Below, one piece after another: positions 26,914 through 36,570 of a stretch of 64,000 nt of DNA (position 1 is its first letter; the number at the start of each line of letters is the position of its first letter). Origin of the DNA: Alloscardovia sp963543015 (lineage in GTDB: Bacteria > Actinomycetota > Actinomycetes > Actinomycetales > Bifidobacteriaceae); assembly GCA_963543015.1 (NCBI GenBank), contig CAUTYZ010000007.1:22338-86337 (forward strand). Direction: 5' to 3'. The position numbers and the translations under genes are program-made. The notes beneath the pieces were generated by a model, which saw nothing but the letters and a program-made list of their open reading frames with translations, did not search any database and had not been told where the DNA came from.

Positions 26914-27466
26914 ATCCACGTTAACCAGATTTGCGTCTGATCATTCTACACAGAGGAATTCTGTGCATGAGGTCCTCAGAATTTTCCGGGAGCCTCTTTC
27001 ATTTCGGGGCCTCTTTCATTTTGAGAGCATTGTCATGCGATCTGCGGCGCGATATATGGATCTTACACGGCTAGTTTTCAGCGGTACGCTGAGCGTTATG
27101 CCCCGTTACCGAGAGGAAAGAATACGAGGACACACGGTGCGATGAATCGTGGTAAAAACAGTATATTTCTCATATAATCTATCTAGGTGAAAATTTTTGT
27201 ATTTTCTACCAAAAATCGAGCTAACCTGCGGTTTCTCATATCGTGTACACAATATCTCATTCATTGAGTCAATTGTCATCAATTTTCTGTAATTTTGTTC
27301 TTACTAAATAGTGAACTTCATTACTTTTTATAATTTTTTGTGCTTATTACCAAGTTTTTGCATTTTTGGGCGTTTTTCCTTTGTCATATATACCCCGCGC
27401 CCACTATCATTGATTCGGGAAGTTTTTCATATTATTCGAAATAGAGAAAAATCGAAGGGATATAAT

Positions 27467-29191
27467 TTGCGTGCTTTAAATACTCAGATGCGTATGTTCG
27501 CGGCATCTATTATTGCTTTAGCGCTTGGTGTGTTTGCTCTTGTGCCTATGAATTCGGCAGTTGCAGCAAATACAGAAGTCATGAATAACGGTACAACGAC
27601 GAACAATACCGCTACAACAACTACAGATGGTACGAATACTTTCGTACACACGCTGTACTTCACTGCTCAAGGTAGCGATGGAAATACCTATACGTCGAAC
27701 CTGTCATCGACCAACCCAGCAGTTGATGATTCAGTGTTGAACCTTGACAAGATTACTAAAGACTCTGATGGTTCTTACCATTTCAATGCTGTCGTTGAGC
27801 TGACACCTACGAATGCGGTCAGTAATTTGAACTTCATCCTGACGGCACCATCGTCGACCTCAAAATCTTCAGGCGCTCCAAACGTTCAGCTTTCTGGTGC
27901 TCCAGTTTTCTCTGGTACTGATGCCGCAAACGTCCAGGCGGCTTCGCTCTATTCAAATGTCGCAGCTCCAGGTAAGTACTACGGTGAGTCACAGTACAAC
28001 ACTACCTTCGGCAATCCAATGCCAAATATTTACTACATTAACTTACGTGGCAAGCTCACGGCTGGTCAGAAACTCACTGTAACCTTCCCATACGTTCTCA
28101 AGAACGCAGATTCATTCGACTTCGCTCAGGCTACGAGCCCAGTTACCTTCTCTGAGTCCATCGGAAATAATCTCGGCATTACTCCATGGGGAGTGTATAC
28201 AAGCACTGATTTGACCATGACTCGCTTGCGTTTTGGAAAGACAGATTCTGCACCTGTCTCGACCCTCTGGGCTTTGTATAATCCGTTGAAGTCCGATTAT
28301 GATGGAAAGTCAACAAACAGCGTTCGTTACCTCTTCACCAAGAACAACAATATTTCTCGCGGTACGAGCCTTGACTACACGTACACGAACGTTCCACAGA
28401 TTAGCAACGACATCGTTGGTTTGAATGCATCGGATTTCGAATATAAGAATTCCACCTCAGCAAATTATGAGCCTTTGACGACGATGTTTGCAAACAGCAC
28501 GCCTGCATATAACCGTGGTGGATATTTCCGTCTTAAGTTGGATAAGATCAAGAAGGCGTATGACGGCACGGGCTGGTCAACAAACGGCTTTTATACCAAT
28601 TACTACACATATAATACCTCCGCTGCCAGCGGAAACTTGGTCATCCACGGGCTCAATGACAACGGAGGTTCCCTTCCATCCGCTTCTCTGAACGTTGAAT
28701 TGTGGCAGTATCTGGCTGCTTCTGAGAACTTGTGCCTCACCGTCGGCGATACTTTCGACCCAGCACAGGCATTGGAGTGGGTACGCCCATACAACGCGAC
28801 TGAAGTTCGTAATCCTTTGAGCGATGCAGCTCAGAGCAAGCTCATTGACGTCACCTATACTGATGCCCAGGGCAATACTGTCAACAGCGTTGACACCTCC
28901 AAGCCTGGCGTATACACCGTAACCTACCGTTACTGGCTTGCTGATAGCAATGGCAACCGCACAACGGATTCCGCTTCCGTGCGCACAACAGTTTACGTCA
29001 CTGCACAGAAGGCAGCTGATTGCAAGGGCAACGACACAAAGCCACAGCCAACTAAGCCTGCTCAGGGATCCAAGAAGAAGACTTCCTTGGCTAAGACAGG
29101 TGTGGATGTAGCGACTATGTCATGGGTGGCTACTCTGCTCATCGCTGCCGGTGCAGGTATGATTGCTTACCGCCGTCGCAATCATGCTTAG
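27467..29191 (+). CDS. LAKTG-anchored surface protein with C-terminal Ig-like domain
   Basis: About 574 residues from the TTG at 27467, which has AAGGGA eight bases upstream; the open frame extends to 27311 but the extra residues are leader-like. Signal peptide (FAASIIALALGVFALVP, cleavage near AVAA), Thr/Asn-rich start, a large beta-rich body (about 60-420) I do not recognise, a bacterial Ig-like group 3/DUF5011-type domain (about 430-520, DVTYTDAQGNTVNSVDTSKP, GVYTVTYRY), Lys-rich linker and sorting signal LAKTG with helix and YRRRNHA tail. Probably a surface adhesin or a partner of the preceding adhesin. Confidence 0.82.
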   Translation: MRALNTQMRMFAASIIALALGVFALVPMNSAVAANTEVMNNGTTTNNTATTTTDGTNTFVHTLYFTAQGSDGNTYTSNLSSTNPAVDDSVLNLDKITKDSDGSYHFNAVVELTPTNAVSNLNFILTAPSSTSKSSGAPNVQLSGAPVFSGTDAANVQAASLYSNVAAPGKYYGESQYNTTFGNPMPNIYYINLRGKLTAGQKLTVTFPYVLKNADSFDFAQATSPVTFSESIGNNLGITPWGVYTSTDLTMTRLRFGKTDSAPVSTLWALYNPLKSDYDGKSTNSVRYLFTKNNNISRGTSLDYTYTNVPQISNDIVGLNASDFEYKNSTSANYEPLTTMFANSTPAYNRGGYFRLKLDKIKKAYDGTGWSTNGFYTNYYTYNTSAASGNLVIHGLNDNGGSLPSASLNVELWQYLAASENLCLTVGDTFDPAQALEWVRPYNATEVRNPLSDAAQSKLIDVTYTDAQGNTVNSVDTSKPGVYTVTYRYWLADSNGNRTTDSASVRTTVYVTAQKAADCKGNDTKPQPTKPAQGSKKKTSLAKTGVDVATMSWVATLLIAAGAGMIAYRRRNHA

Positions 29192-29334
29192 GACTTGAGC
29201 TCGTGGGTTAAGGACTGGGTTATGGACTTACCGCTGCCCCGTCTGATTCTTCCCAGAGCTATTCCTGAGCCTGCTAGGGGTCGCCGAGTAGTCTTCGAGA
29301 TTCAGTAACCCCAAAACAATTTTCAACCAGAACT

Positions 29335-29381
29335 GACCTCGTTCGGATTCGTACTGTGCATGAACCTGAACGAGGTCTTTT
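29335..29381 (+). terminator. intrinsic terminator of the second surface-protein gene
   Basis: GACCTCGTTC (29335-29344) pairs with GAACGAGGTC (29368-29377), followed by TTTT. Confidence 0.85.
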
Positions 29382-29480
29382 CGTATTGTCGTTCGTAAGC
29401 GTGCTTGTGTGTGCGTAGGGGGAGGGGAGAAAGAGGAAGAGAGGAGGTAGCGAATAAGATCTGGCTTCTTACATCTACCT

Positions 29481-29559
29481 AATTTTTTGTATTTTGTCCC
29501 GTTTTATGCTTCGCCTTGCCCACTAAACATATCCCAGATGGGATATTCTGCAAAATATT
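29481..29559 (+). repeat. dispersed near-palindrome, copy 4
   Basis: Left arm AATTTTTTGTATTTTGTCCC, right arm GATGGGATATTCTGCAAAATAT. It lies just before the poly-pyrimidine stretch upstream of azlC. Confidence 0.85.
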
Positions 29560-29589
29560 GGACAGCACGACGATTCTTTCATCTCACAT

Positions 29590-29780
29590 CGGTCCATCGG
29601 TTCTTCTGTTTTTTCTGTCTCTCTGTCTCTCGATCTCCTTCTTTCCGATTTTCCCTCTATTCCCCTCCTCTCTCCCCAAAAAAGTCTTTCCCCCCCCCTT
29701 TCCCCTCCTCCCCTCTTTTCCCTTTTTCCCCCTCTTCCCCCCCCCCCCCCCCAAAAAAGTCTTCCCCCCCCCCCCCCCCG
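29590..29780 (+). repeat. poly-pyrimidine region with long poly-C runs upstream of azlC
   Basis: About 190 bases almost entirely C and T on the plus strand, with C9 (29690-29698), C16 (29737-29752) and C16 (29764-29779). CCAAAAAAGTCTT occurs twice, about 73 bases apart, each time next to a C-run, so the region arose partly by duplication. Such runs slip during replication. The last run ends 60 bases before the azlC start, where length changes could alter expression. Confidence 0.85.
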
Positions 29781-29839
29781 CACCCGACTCCACAAATCCC
29801 GCCCCGCCAAATTTCAGGGCGTACGTTACCATTGAATAT

Positions 29840-30715
29840 GTGAGCGAGAACGTGAAAGAGCAAAAAATTCGGGGAATCACAAAGGCAGCAGTCGTAGCAT
29901 TCCCACATACCACTCCAATCGGTTTCGCCTGGTTCTTCCTAGGCTTGTCATACGGACTTTTGATGTCATCGAGGGGATTTTCTGTATGGTATACCGCACT
30001 CATGGCTACGGTCATTTTTGCCGGATCGCTCGAATTCGTCACCGTGGATTTGCTCCTCGGAGTTTTCAACCCTATCACTGCTTTTCTCATGGCATTGATG
30101 GTTAACGCACGTTTCCTCTTTTACGGTCTCGCCATGCTCACCAAATACAAAGGCACCGGCAAAAAGAAGTGGTATCTGATTTTCGGTTTGACTGACGAGA
30201 CCTTTGCCGTCAATTCATCCGCTGATATCCCCGAAGATGTTAATCGTAGCTGGTTCTATTTCTTCGTCACGTTCTTTAGCCACTGCTACTGGGTTCTGAG
30301 CTCGGTCCTTGGTTCGCTAGTTGGGCCACATCTTCCGTTCAATACTCGTGGAATTGACTTTGTCCTCACAGCAATGTTCGTCACAATTTTCTTGGACGAA
30401 TGGCTCAAGCATAAGCGTTTTACCTCGGCTCTTGCTGGTATCTTGGTATCGCTTCTCAGCCTTATTCTTTTCGGAAAGGATTCGTTCCTCATTCCGACGA
30501 TGCTGGGAATTCTCACAATTTTTACCATTATGCACTGGGAAAATACTCATCGCGGTCTCAATCTCAAGAACTCAAGCGTATCCACTTCTGCTCATACATC
30601 GTCAGATAGCTCATTAAACGACGAACGCGTTAGTAGTCCACAAGACGACTCAGCCGACTCTGCCTTATCAACCGCTGCTTCGGACGCCGAACCACACAAG
30701 GAGACAGCACAATGA
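29840..30715 (+). CDS. azlC: AzlC-family branched-chain amino acid exporter, large subunit
   Basis: Membrane protein with the AzlC start pattern AFPHTTPIGFAWFFLGLSYG, the motif FAGSLEFVTVDLLLG and about eight hydrophobic segments. With AzlD it exports valine, leucine and isoleucine (and analogues). I place the start at GTG 29840 (VSENVKEQKIRG), where family similarity begins; no strong ribosome-binding site is visible. The frame stays open upstream through the poly-C region, giving a Pro/Phe-rich extension that I reject as untranslated. The C-terminal about 60 residues are a hydrophilic Ser/Asp-rich tail. Confidence 0.88.
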   Translation: MSENVKEQKIRGITKAAVVAFPHTTPIGFAWFFLGLSYGLLMSSRGFSVWYTALMATVIFAGSLEFVTVDLLLGVFNPITAFLMALMVNARFLFYGLAMLTKYKGTGKKKWYLIFGLTDETFAVNSSADIPEDVNRSWFYFFVTFFSHCYWVLSSVLGSLVGPHLPFNTRGIDFVLTAMFVTIFLDEWLKHKRFTSALAGILVSLLSLILFGKDSFLIPTMLGILTIFTIMHWENTHRGLNLKNSSVSTSAHTSSDSSLNDERVSSPQDDSADSALSTAASDAEPHKETAQ

Positions 30716-31047
30716 CCATGACTGTAATCCAAAGCCTTATTATGATTGGCGTTGCCGCGCTCGGCACGATGACCACTCGTTTCTTACCGTTCCTTGCATT
30801 CCCAGAAAGCAAGCCTATTCCACCATTCATCCTGTATTTGGGCAAAATGCTACCACTTGCAGTTATGGGCATGCTTGTTGTGTATTCGTTGCGCGGTACG
30901 AACGTCATGTCCGGTTCGCACGGCATTCCTGAATTCATTGCTCTGGTTATTTTGATCGTCGTTCATCTCAAATGGCGCAATATGCTCATAAGCATGGCGA
31001 CGGGAACCATTATTTATATGATTCTTATCCAAACAGTTTTTGCATAA
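30712..31047 (+). CDS. azlD: AzlD-family branched-chain amino acid exporter, small subunit
   Basis: 111 residues with three to four membrane segments and the family patterns TTRFLPFLAFPESK and PPFILYLGKMLPLAVMGMLV. The ATG overlaps the azlC stop (ATGA), so the two subunits are co-translated. No separate promoter is visible. Confidence 0.9.
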   Translation: MTMTVIQSLIMIGVAALGTMTTRFLPFLAFPESKPIPPFILYLGKMLPLAVMGMLVVYSLRGTNVMSGSHGIPEFIALVILIVVHLKWRNMLISMATGTIIYMILIQTVFA

Positions 31048-31097
31048 GTGACCGTTTACCTTCCGCTTCGCCCCCCCACCCAGCCAATCGAGGAATC

Positions 31098-31493
31098 ATG
31101 CCAGCTTTTCCATTAACAGTTCTCTGCCATCCACGTTGTTCAACATGCAAAAAAGCACTCACATGGCTCGACGGCAACGGCATCACATATTCGTGGCGCA
31201 GCATCATTGACGACAACCCCACAGCAGAAGAACTTCGCACCTGGATTCCAGAAAGCGGCTTAGGAATTCGTCGATTCTTTAATACATCAGGTATGGCATA
31301 CCGCGAGAATAATGTCAAAGTACAGCTCGACGAATGGTCTCACACCTTATCTGATAATGATCAATTAACCCGCGCAATCGATTTGCTCAGCAGCGATGGG
31401 ATGTTATGCAAAAGACCGCTTGTTATCGATGCGACAGGGAAATTTGTAGCAGTCGGTTTTAAAGAAAATGAATGGGAAGCAACACTTCTCTAG
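31098..31493 (+). CDS. ArsC/Spx-family thioredoxin-fold protein
   Basis: About 131 residues with the CxxC redox motif in CHPRCSTCKKALTWLD and the family pattern LCKRPLVID near the C-terminus. This is the ArsC/Spx/YffB fold; the CxxC is like Spx or MgsR-type regulators, while arsenate reductases usually have a single nucleophilic Cys. Without partners (no ars operon) a redox or thiol-transfer role is more likely than arsenate reduction. Start ATG 31098 with GAGG upstream; the open frame begins earlier without support. Confidence 0.75.
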   Translation: MPAFPLTVLCHPRCSTCKKALTWLDGNGITYSWRSIIDDNPTAEELRTWIPESGLGIRRFFNTSGMAYRENNVKVQLDEWSHTLSDNDQLTRAIDLLSSDGMLCKRPLVIDATGKFVAVGFKENEWEATLL

Positions 31494-31567
31494 CGATTAC
31501 CAGCATTCCCCTCACACTTCTCGTCACTTCTGTCGTTTCTCATTTTGTAAGGTTTGTAAGGTTTCTC

Positions 31568-32332
31568 ATGCGATATCACGTAATAGATTGGATCCGCGGT
31601 TTTGCGCTGATTAACATGATTGCGTACCACACATTGTGGGATATCGCGCAGCTCTTTCCTATACCCATCGGCAATGACGTTGCGCAGTTTATGCTCGAGC
31701 CAGGTACTCATGTGTGGCAGCAAAGCATTGGCTTTACGTTTTTGTTTGTAGCGGGGTTCTGCTTTAGTTTCAGTGTGAAGCCATTGATTCGTGGCGCGCA
31801 ATTGGTGGGTTGGGGTGCAGTTATTTCGCTTATTACATTTTTTGTAATTCCGAATGATCCTGTGCGTTTCGGAGTTCTCACGTGCATCGGCTTTGGATTG
31901 TTGATTCTTACTCTTGTTCAGGCATGGTCGCAAAAAATTACTGCTGTGGCTGCTGCCATCGCAGCGGTCCTAAGCCTTATCCTTTTTGCATTTTTGCACG
32001 ATGCGCAAACAGGCACGGTCTGGGGAATTTCATTGCCGCATTGGCTTTATAGCAATAGTTTCTCTGCTCTTCTTGGATTCCCGCCAAATGACTTTATTTC
32101 CTCGGACTACTACCCAATCATTCCATTCTTCTTCGTTATGCTCGCCGGATACATGTCATATAGAGCGCTGCAATCCACACGTTTTATGCGTGCCCTGACT
32201 GTACACTCCTGCGATCCGTTGAGCCGAGGTATCGAATGGATTGGACGTCATTCATTGATAATTTATCTGCTACATCAAGTCATCATTTTTGGCATCGTCC
32301 GTGCAATTGTTTTCGCTCGGTACGGGCTATAA
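31568..32332 (+). CDS. DUF1624 (HGSNAT-like) membrane protein
   Basis: About 254 residues with seven or eight membrane helices, opening RYHVIDWIRGFALINMIAYH, which matches DUF1624/heparan-alpha-glucosaminide acetyltransferase-like proteins, where this His/Asp segment is conserved. The end RHSLIIYLLHQ is also typical. It may transfer acyl groups across the membrane, but no substrate can be read off. The start ATG 31568 is preceded by AAGGTTTCTC. Confidence 0.75.
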   Translation: MRYHVIDWIRGFALINMIAYHTLWDIAQLFPIPIGNDVAQFMLEPGTHVWQQSIGFTFLFVAGFCFSFSVKPLIRGAQLVGWGAVISLITFFVIPNDPVRFGVLTCIGFGLLILTLVQAWSQKITAVAAAIAAVLSLILFAFLHDAQTGTVWGISLPHWLYSNSFSALLGFPPNDFISSDYYPIIPFFFVMLAGYMSYRALQSTRFMRALTVHSCDPLSRGIEWIGRHSLIIYLLHQVIIFGIVRAIVFARYGL

Positions 32333-32336
32333 AAAT

Positions 32337-32366
32337 GGGACCTTCTGAAATTGTATAGAAGGTCCC
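32337..32366. terminator. bidirectional terminator between convergent genes
   Basis: GGGACCTTCT and AGAAGGTCCC form a perfect 10-bp stem. AAAAA precedes it on the plus strand, giving T-tails for the minus-strand transporter gene. Confidence 0.75.
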
Positions 32367-32375
32367 TCAGTCGTC

Positions 32376-33875
32376 TTAATTCAGCTCATTCAATTCGTTC
32401 AGCTCGTTCAGCTCGGAATGGCGATACGAATATGCAAAATATATCGCAATTCCAGCAGCAAGCCATACCAAGAATCGAATCCATGTCAACACGGACAAAT
32501 TAACCATAACGATAACGCACGCAACTGCCACGACAATTGGGAACCACGGATTTCCAGGAACCTTAAACGAACGCTTAATATCCGGGCGACGCTTACGCAT
32601 AATAGGCACACCCACGCTCACAAGAACAAATGCCGAAAGCGTACCGATATTGACCATATCTGCCAAAATTCCCACATCCAGTGTAGACGCGATAACGGCG
32701 ACCAATACACCGACAGCAATTTGAAGCCCCGCAGGAATTCCCTTTGAATTCGTCTTCGAAATCGAGCGCGGAATCAAACCGTCACGACTCATCGCAAAAA
32801 TAACTCGCGTCAACCCAAGCAAAAGAACCATCACGACCGTCGTCAAACCAATAACGATCCCAAACGAAATAGTCGTCGCTGCCCAATTCGCGCCTACAAG
32901 TTCAAAAGCCGTGGCAAGAGACGGACTGGACTGTTTTGCTAAATCTTTATAGGATACCATGCCTGATGTCACAACTGCTACCAAAATATACAGCAAAATG
33001 ACTAATCCCAGACCCAAAGTAATTCCTCGTGGAATCGTGCGCTTAGGATCTTTTGCTTCTTCGGATGCTGTTGCCACGACATCAAAACCCAAAAATGCAA
33101 AAAAGACAAGAGCTGCGCCAGAGAAAATTCCCGCAATTCCGTACATTGTTGCAGGTTGGCCCGTTATCCATTCGAAAAGAGGCTGCTCCAAAGTTGCAGC
33201 TACGGCCGCTGAACCGGTAGATGTAGCCGCCTGAGTTTGCGGAATGAACGGAATCAAATTGCTAGCTTTGAAATAGAAGAAACCCGCGACGATAATGAAG
33301 AGGACAACGCCCACTTTGATAACCGTCAAAACCGAATCCACTCGGCTCGACAGTTTTGTCCCGAAAAGAAGCAAAATCGTGAAAAATGTGACAACCGCAA
33401 ACGGCGCGAAATCAATTGAAAAATTCGGTGTCACCTGCCACACGGTCGAGATATGAATCCCAATCAACCGCAAAAAATCATTGAGATACACGCCCCAATA
33501 TTTGGACACGACCGAACCAGCCATCAGCATTTCGAGAATCAAATCCCAGCCAATAATCCACGCAACAAACTCGCCGAGAGTTGTGTACGTGAACGTGTAC
33601 GCCGAACCCGCTGCAGGAACCATCGACGCAAATTCCGCGTAGCACAGCGCCACTCCAGCACACACCGCGCCGGCAATAATGAAACTAATAATTGCGGAAG
33701 GTCCCGCATGGAAAGCAATCGTCTGCGCGCCAATGGAGAAAATTCCTGCACCAACTGCCACAGCAACTGCCATGGTTGCCAGATCCCACACGCCTAATTC
33801 GCGCGACAGCGAACGGCCTTCAGTATGCGTTTGGGCAACGGCGGATTCAATGGATTTCGTTCTAAAAAGTTTCAC
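32376..33875 (-). CDS. APC-family amino acid permease (copy A)
   Basis: About 499 residues, twelve membrane helices, with the APC/CAT motifs GVWDLATMAVAVAVGAGIF, ALCYAEFASMVPAAGSAYTF and AFLGFDVVATASEEAKDP. It most resembles cationic or neutral amino acid exchangers. I start it at GTG 33875 (VKLFRTKSIE), which aligns with the ATG of its close relative at 54.1-55.7 kb; the longer open frame to 34031 is not supported. The C-terminus ends in LNE repeats encoded by a short tandem repeat (about 32376-32412). Confidence 0.87.
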   Translation of the reverse strand: MKLFRTKSIESAVAQTHTEGRSLSRELGVWDLATMAVAVAVGAGIFSIGAQTIAFHAGPSAIISFIIAGAVCAGVALCYAEFASMVPAAGSAYTFTYTTLGEFVAWIIGWDLILEMLMAGSVVSKYWGVYLNDFLRLIGIHISTVWQVTPNFSIDFAPFAVVTFFTILLLFGTKLSSRVDSVLTVIKVGVVLFIIVAGFFYFKASNLIPFIPQTQAATSTGSAAVAATLEQPLFEWITGQPATMYGIAGIFSGAALVFFAFLGFDVVATASEEAKDPKRTIPRGITLGLGLVILLYILVAVVTSGMVSYKDLAKQSSPSLATAFELVGANWAATTISFGIVIGLTTVVMVLLLGLTRVIFAMSRDGLIPRSISKTNSKGIPAGLQIAVGVLVAVIASTLDVGILADMVNIGTLSAFVLVSVGVPIMRKRRPDIKRSFKVPGNPWFPIVVAVACVIVMVNLSVLTWIRFLVWLAAGIAIYFAYSYRHSELNELNELNELN

Positions 33876-34138
33876 ATGCCAAGTGTACCGTGCTGTTTGG
33901 GCAGTTTTGCAAAAATGCTTGGATAGTGGGCGGGGTGTGCTGGGCCGAGTGTGCGGGGCGGGGTATGCGGGATATGGTGACGCGGTAATCCCTGTGGAGC
34001 GATTTTGTTTCATCAATTCCACCGCTTCCATCGACGCGCTCCATCAATGCGCTCCGCCGGTTTCATAGATTTTCTCTCAACGAATATCCCTCAACGAATA
34101 CGCTGACTTTGCCCCGCCTTTGCCGTACGATGGACTAC

Positions 34139-34543
34139 ATGACGGAAAATTTTGCTGATATCTCGAGCACGTCTCAATTGGGCGAAAACGCGAACGAATC
34201 GACTATCGATTCTCCAGCTCAGACGAGCACCATGCTAACTCTTACGAAGCCTCAGGTTAAGCAGCTTCGCGGACTTGCACATCCATTGAGCCCGCTTCTT
34301 CTCATCGGGAAGAACAATATCACGGAGACTGTGATTTCCCAGGCTGATCAACTCCTGAACGACCATGAACTCATCAAGTGCCAGTTGCAAGAAGGCGCGC
34401 TGCTGAGCACAAAAGAAGCTGCTGTAGAGCTTGCCGAAGAGACAGGCGCTGCCGTCGTTCAGACGATTGGACATCGTTTTGTGCTTTTCCGACCAACTCG
34501 TCGCAAGGATATGAAGAATCCGATTCGGCTTGTTCGCGGTTAA
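34139..34543 (+). CDS. YhbY/CRM-domain RNA-binding protein
   Basis: About 134 residues; an N-terminal Ser/Asn-rich leader then the CRM domain LTKPQVKQLRGLAHPLSPLL, IGKNNITE and TIGHRFVLFRP. YhbY-like proteins bind pre-50S ribosomal RNA. ATG 34139 and ATG 34130 are both possible starts; no strong site distinguishes them. Standalone gene. Confidence 0.85.
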   Translation: MTENFADISSTSQLGENANESTIDSPAQTSTMLTLTKPQVKQLRGLAHPLSPLLLIGKNNITETVISQADQLLNDHELIKCQLQEGALLSTKEAAVELAEETGAAVVQTIGHRFVLFRPTRRKDMKNPIRLVRG

Positions 34544-34596
34544 TTGAGCGGGGCGACCGGGGCGACGTGGGACTTGGTTTTTCCTTTTTACTTACC

Positions 34597-34676
34597 TATT
34601 TTTTGCAGATTATCCCATTTAAGAGTTAATAAGAGGCGTATTTATCCTCCCAAACGGGAGATTCTGCAAAAAATAG
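34597..34676 (+). repeat. dispersed near-palindrome, copy 5
   Basis: Left arm CTATTTTTTGCAGATTATCCC, right arm GGGAGATTCTGCAAAAAATAG. Both arms carry the CAG/CTG variant, a matched change that keeps the palindrome. The rest of the gap 34544-34868 has a further A/T-rich partial arm near 34831-34850 but no gene. Confidence 0.87.
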
Positions 34677-34868
34677 GATTGCATGGCATCCGTACTGAGT
34701 ACTTCTACCCAGCTTCTCGCCGCTACACACTTCCCCCCTCCCCCATCCACCAAGTTATCCACAATGGAACACTCGTTTTACCACTTCCGCCCAAATCTGC
34801 CAGAAATTATCCACAATTTTTCAGTCCTCGTTTTGCATATTTTGCCATTTTGAATAACTATTAGCTGT

Positions 34869-36149
34869 ATGACAGCGCAGTTAGACAGCAATAGCCCTTT
34901 CGCACGACGAGAGATCAGCCCTCATCATCCGGAGGAGTCCCCAAGTTATCCCGAGGCCCCAGACGCCCCTTCGCACCCACTTCTCGCAAGACCACACGAC
35001 CGCAATGAACTTCGCCGTTTTCAGCGCAAGACCAAGCATGGCCTTCTCGTCGAACCAATTCCCGGTTATTTTGCAGATGCGACCGCTTGGGAATCGGCGT
35101 CATGGCACAAGAAGACTGTCACCAAAATCTCAGCTATTGCTCACAAGCATCCGAATTGGCCGATTTCATCTGTATCAGCTGCTGCAATCTACGGCGTCAA
35201 TTTGCATGCGCGCTTTCATCGTCATGTTCATTTTGCGACGGACCGCCACACGTCGACCGGTTTGCGCAAGCATCTGCCGGTAATTTTTCACTATATTGAG
35301 CAAAGTCGACCGCAAAATTTGCGTATCAACGATACAGCCAGCGCTGATGGAAACGGACAATCTCCGCCCAATACATATATTCCGATTAATGATGCCATCG
35401 GGTTTTTCCACGGTTTTCTTATCACTTCGCCGCTGCAAACCATGTTCGATTGCATGCGCATGCTCACTTTCGAACACGCGCTCATTGTGTGTAACGAATT
35501 GTGTAGAAAATTTCGAATTTTGCACGATGAATTTTTGCAATTTTTGACGCGGCGTGCGCATTGTTGGAAGTCTGAATATGCGCGTTTTAAAGCCGAATTT
35601 GTTAACTCTCGCGTAGAAAATGGAGGAGAATCTTTTTGCCTAGCTCGCATTATTCGCGAAGGATTTGCTGTACCGGAACTGCAAAAAATTGTGCGCAACC
35701 CTTACTTCAATTTGCCTCGCGAATGGAGCCCAGATGCGCAAATGACGGAAACGATTCGACCAGATATGGCATGGATGGATATTCATCGAAGCTCTTCAGC
35801 GTCCGTTGTCACCGATACATCCCGTGCGTTCTCGAACATTTTTCCTCATATTGCGCTCGAACTGGACGGAAATGCAAAATACTCCGACCCAACGATGCTG
35901 GCGAAATCTGGAGCTCGCAATAGCGAAGACATTCATTTTCGCGAACGTGAACGCCACAGCGCGCTCAATTCCTTGGGATTCAATGTCGTTCACGTCTCTT
36001 TTCGCGAGGTCAACGAATTCGGCGGGCAGGTACTTTTTAGCAAATTGGACAAGGCTGGAGTTCCGCGAGTATCGGCACGTCGGCGAAATCTTCTTCAACG
36101 GCTGCTCGCCAAATCGATGGCAAGTCCAACACTGCATAGATTCGAGTAA
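34869..36149 (+). CDS. AbiEi-like protein with C-terminal endonuclease-like (DUF559/Vsr-type) domain
   Basis: 426 residues. The middle follows the pattern of actinobacterial AbiEi-type antitoxin-domain proteins: ISSVSAAAIYGVNLH, then a basic beta-rich part, GFLITSPLQTMFDCMRML and EHALIVCNELCRK. The C-terminal part has ALELDGNAKY (331-338 core) and, after an R-rich helix, LGFNVVHVSFREV, the layout of Vsr/DUF559 nucleases. Function is unknown; many actinobacteria carry such lone proteins without a toxin. No partner toxin is adjacent. Start ATG 34869. Confidence 0.6.
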   Translation: MTAQLDSNSPFARREISPHHPEESPSYPEAPDAPSHPLLARPHDRNELRRFQRKTKHGLLVEPIPGYFADATAWESASWHKKTVTKISAIAHKHPNWPISSVSAAAIYGVNLHARFHRHVHFATDRHTSTGLRKHLPVIFHYIEQSRPQNLRINDTASADGNGQSPPNTYIPINDAIGFFHGFLITSPLQTMFDCMRMLTFEHALIVCNELCRKFRILHDEFLQFLTRRAHCWKSEYARFKAEFVNSRVENGGESFCLARIIREGFAVPELQKIVRNPYFNLPREWSPDAQMTETIRPDMAWMDIHRSSSASVVTDTSRAFSNIFPHIALELDGNAKYSDPTMLAKSGARNSEDIHFRERERHSALNSLGFNVVHVSFREVNEFGGQVLFSKLDKAGVPRVSARRRNLLQRLLAKSMASPTLHRFE

Positions 36150-36449
36150 CGCGAATTTGCATTGACGGCATATGATGTAGTGAATATCTTCACTTCGGAA
36201 TAGGAGTAGGAGCAGGAGTGGATATTCGCGGGTCTGTTTTGCCAAAAGTGGGTACAAGCTGAAAATTTACAAGAAAAACTGCAAAAAAATGTGATCAACG
36301 ATATGAATGTGTTTCATCGGTACACGTGCAGTTAATGTATCTGGTCAATTTTCTGTCAATTTATAAAACCGATGGATTAAAACGCTCATTTTAACGTACC
36401 TGAGCGAAACATTGAGCAGTGAATTTTTATTGCACCTTTCTTCAAACGC

Positions 36450-36527
36450 TATTTTTTGCAGAATTTCCCATCAAGAGATAAAAAACGGGCGTTTGCTATA
36501 CCCAAAATGGGAAAAACTGCAAAATAT
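36450..36527 (+). repeat. dispersed near-palindrome, copy 6
   Basis: Left arm CTATTTTTTGCAGAATTTCCC, right arm GGGAAAAACTGCAAAATAT. The CAG/CTG variant is present in both arms, as in copy 5. It sits at the 3' end of the livGF gene. The gap 36150-36570 otherwise contains only A/T-rich sequence. Confidence 0.85.
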
Positions 36528-36570
36528 AAGCCTCATTGAAAAGAGCCCCCACCGACGGAGACCGACGCTC

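Noticed and set aside
29516..29839. N-terminal extension of AzlC through the poly-C region
   Set aside because: Starts at TTG inside the repeat element, gives a Pro/Phe/Lys low-complexity stretch, and family similarity begins only at 29840.
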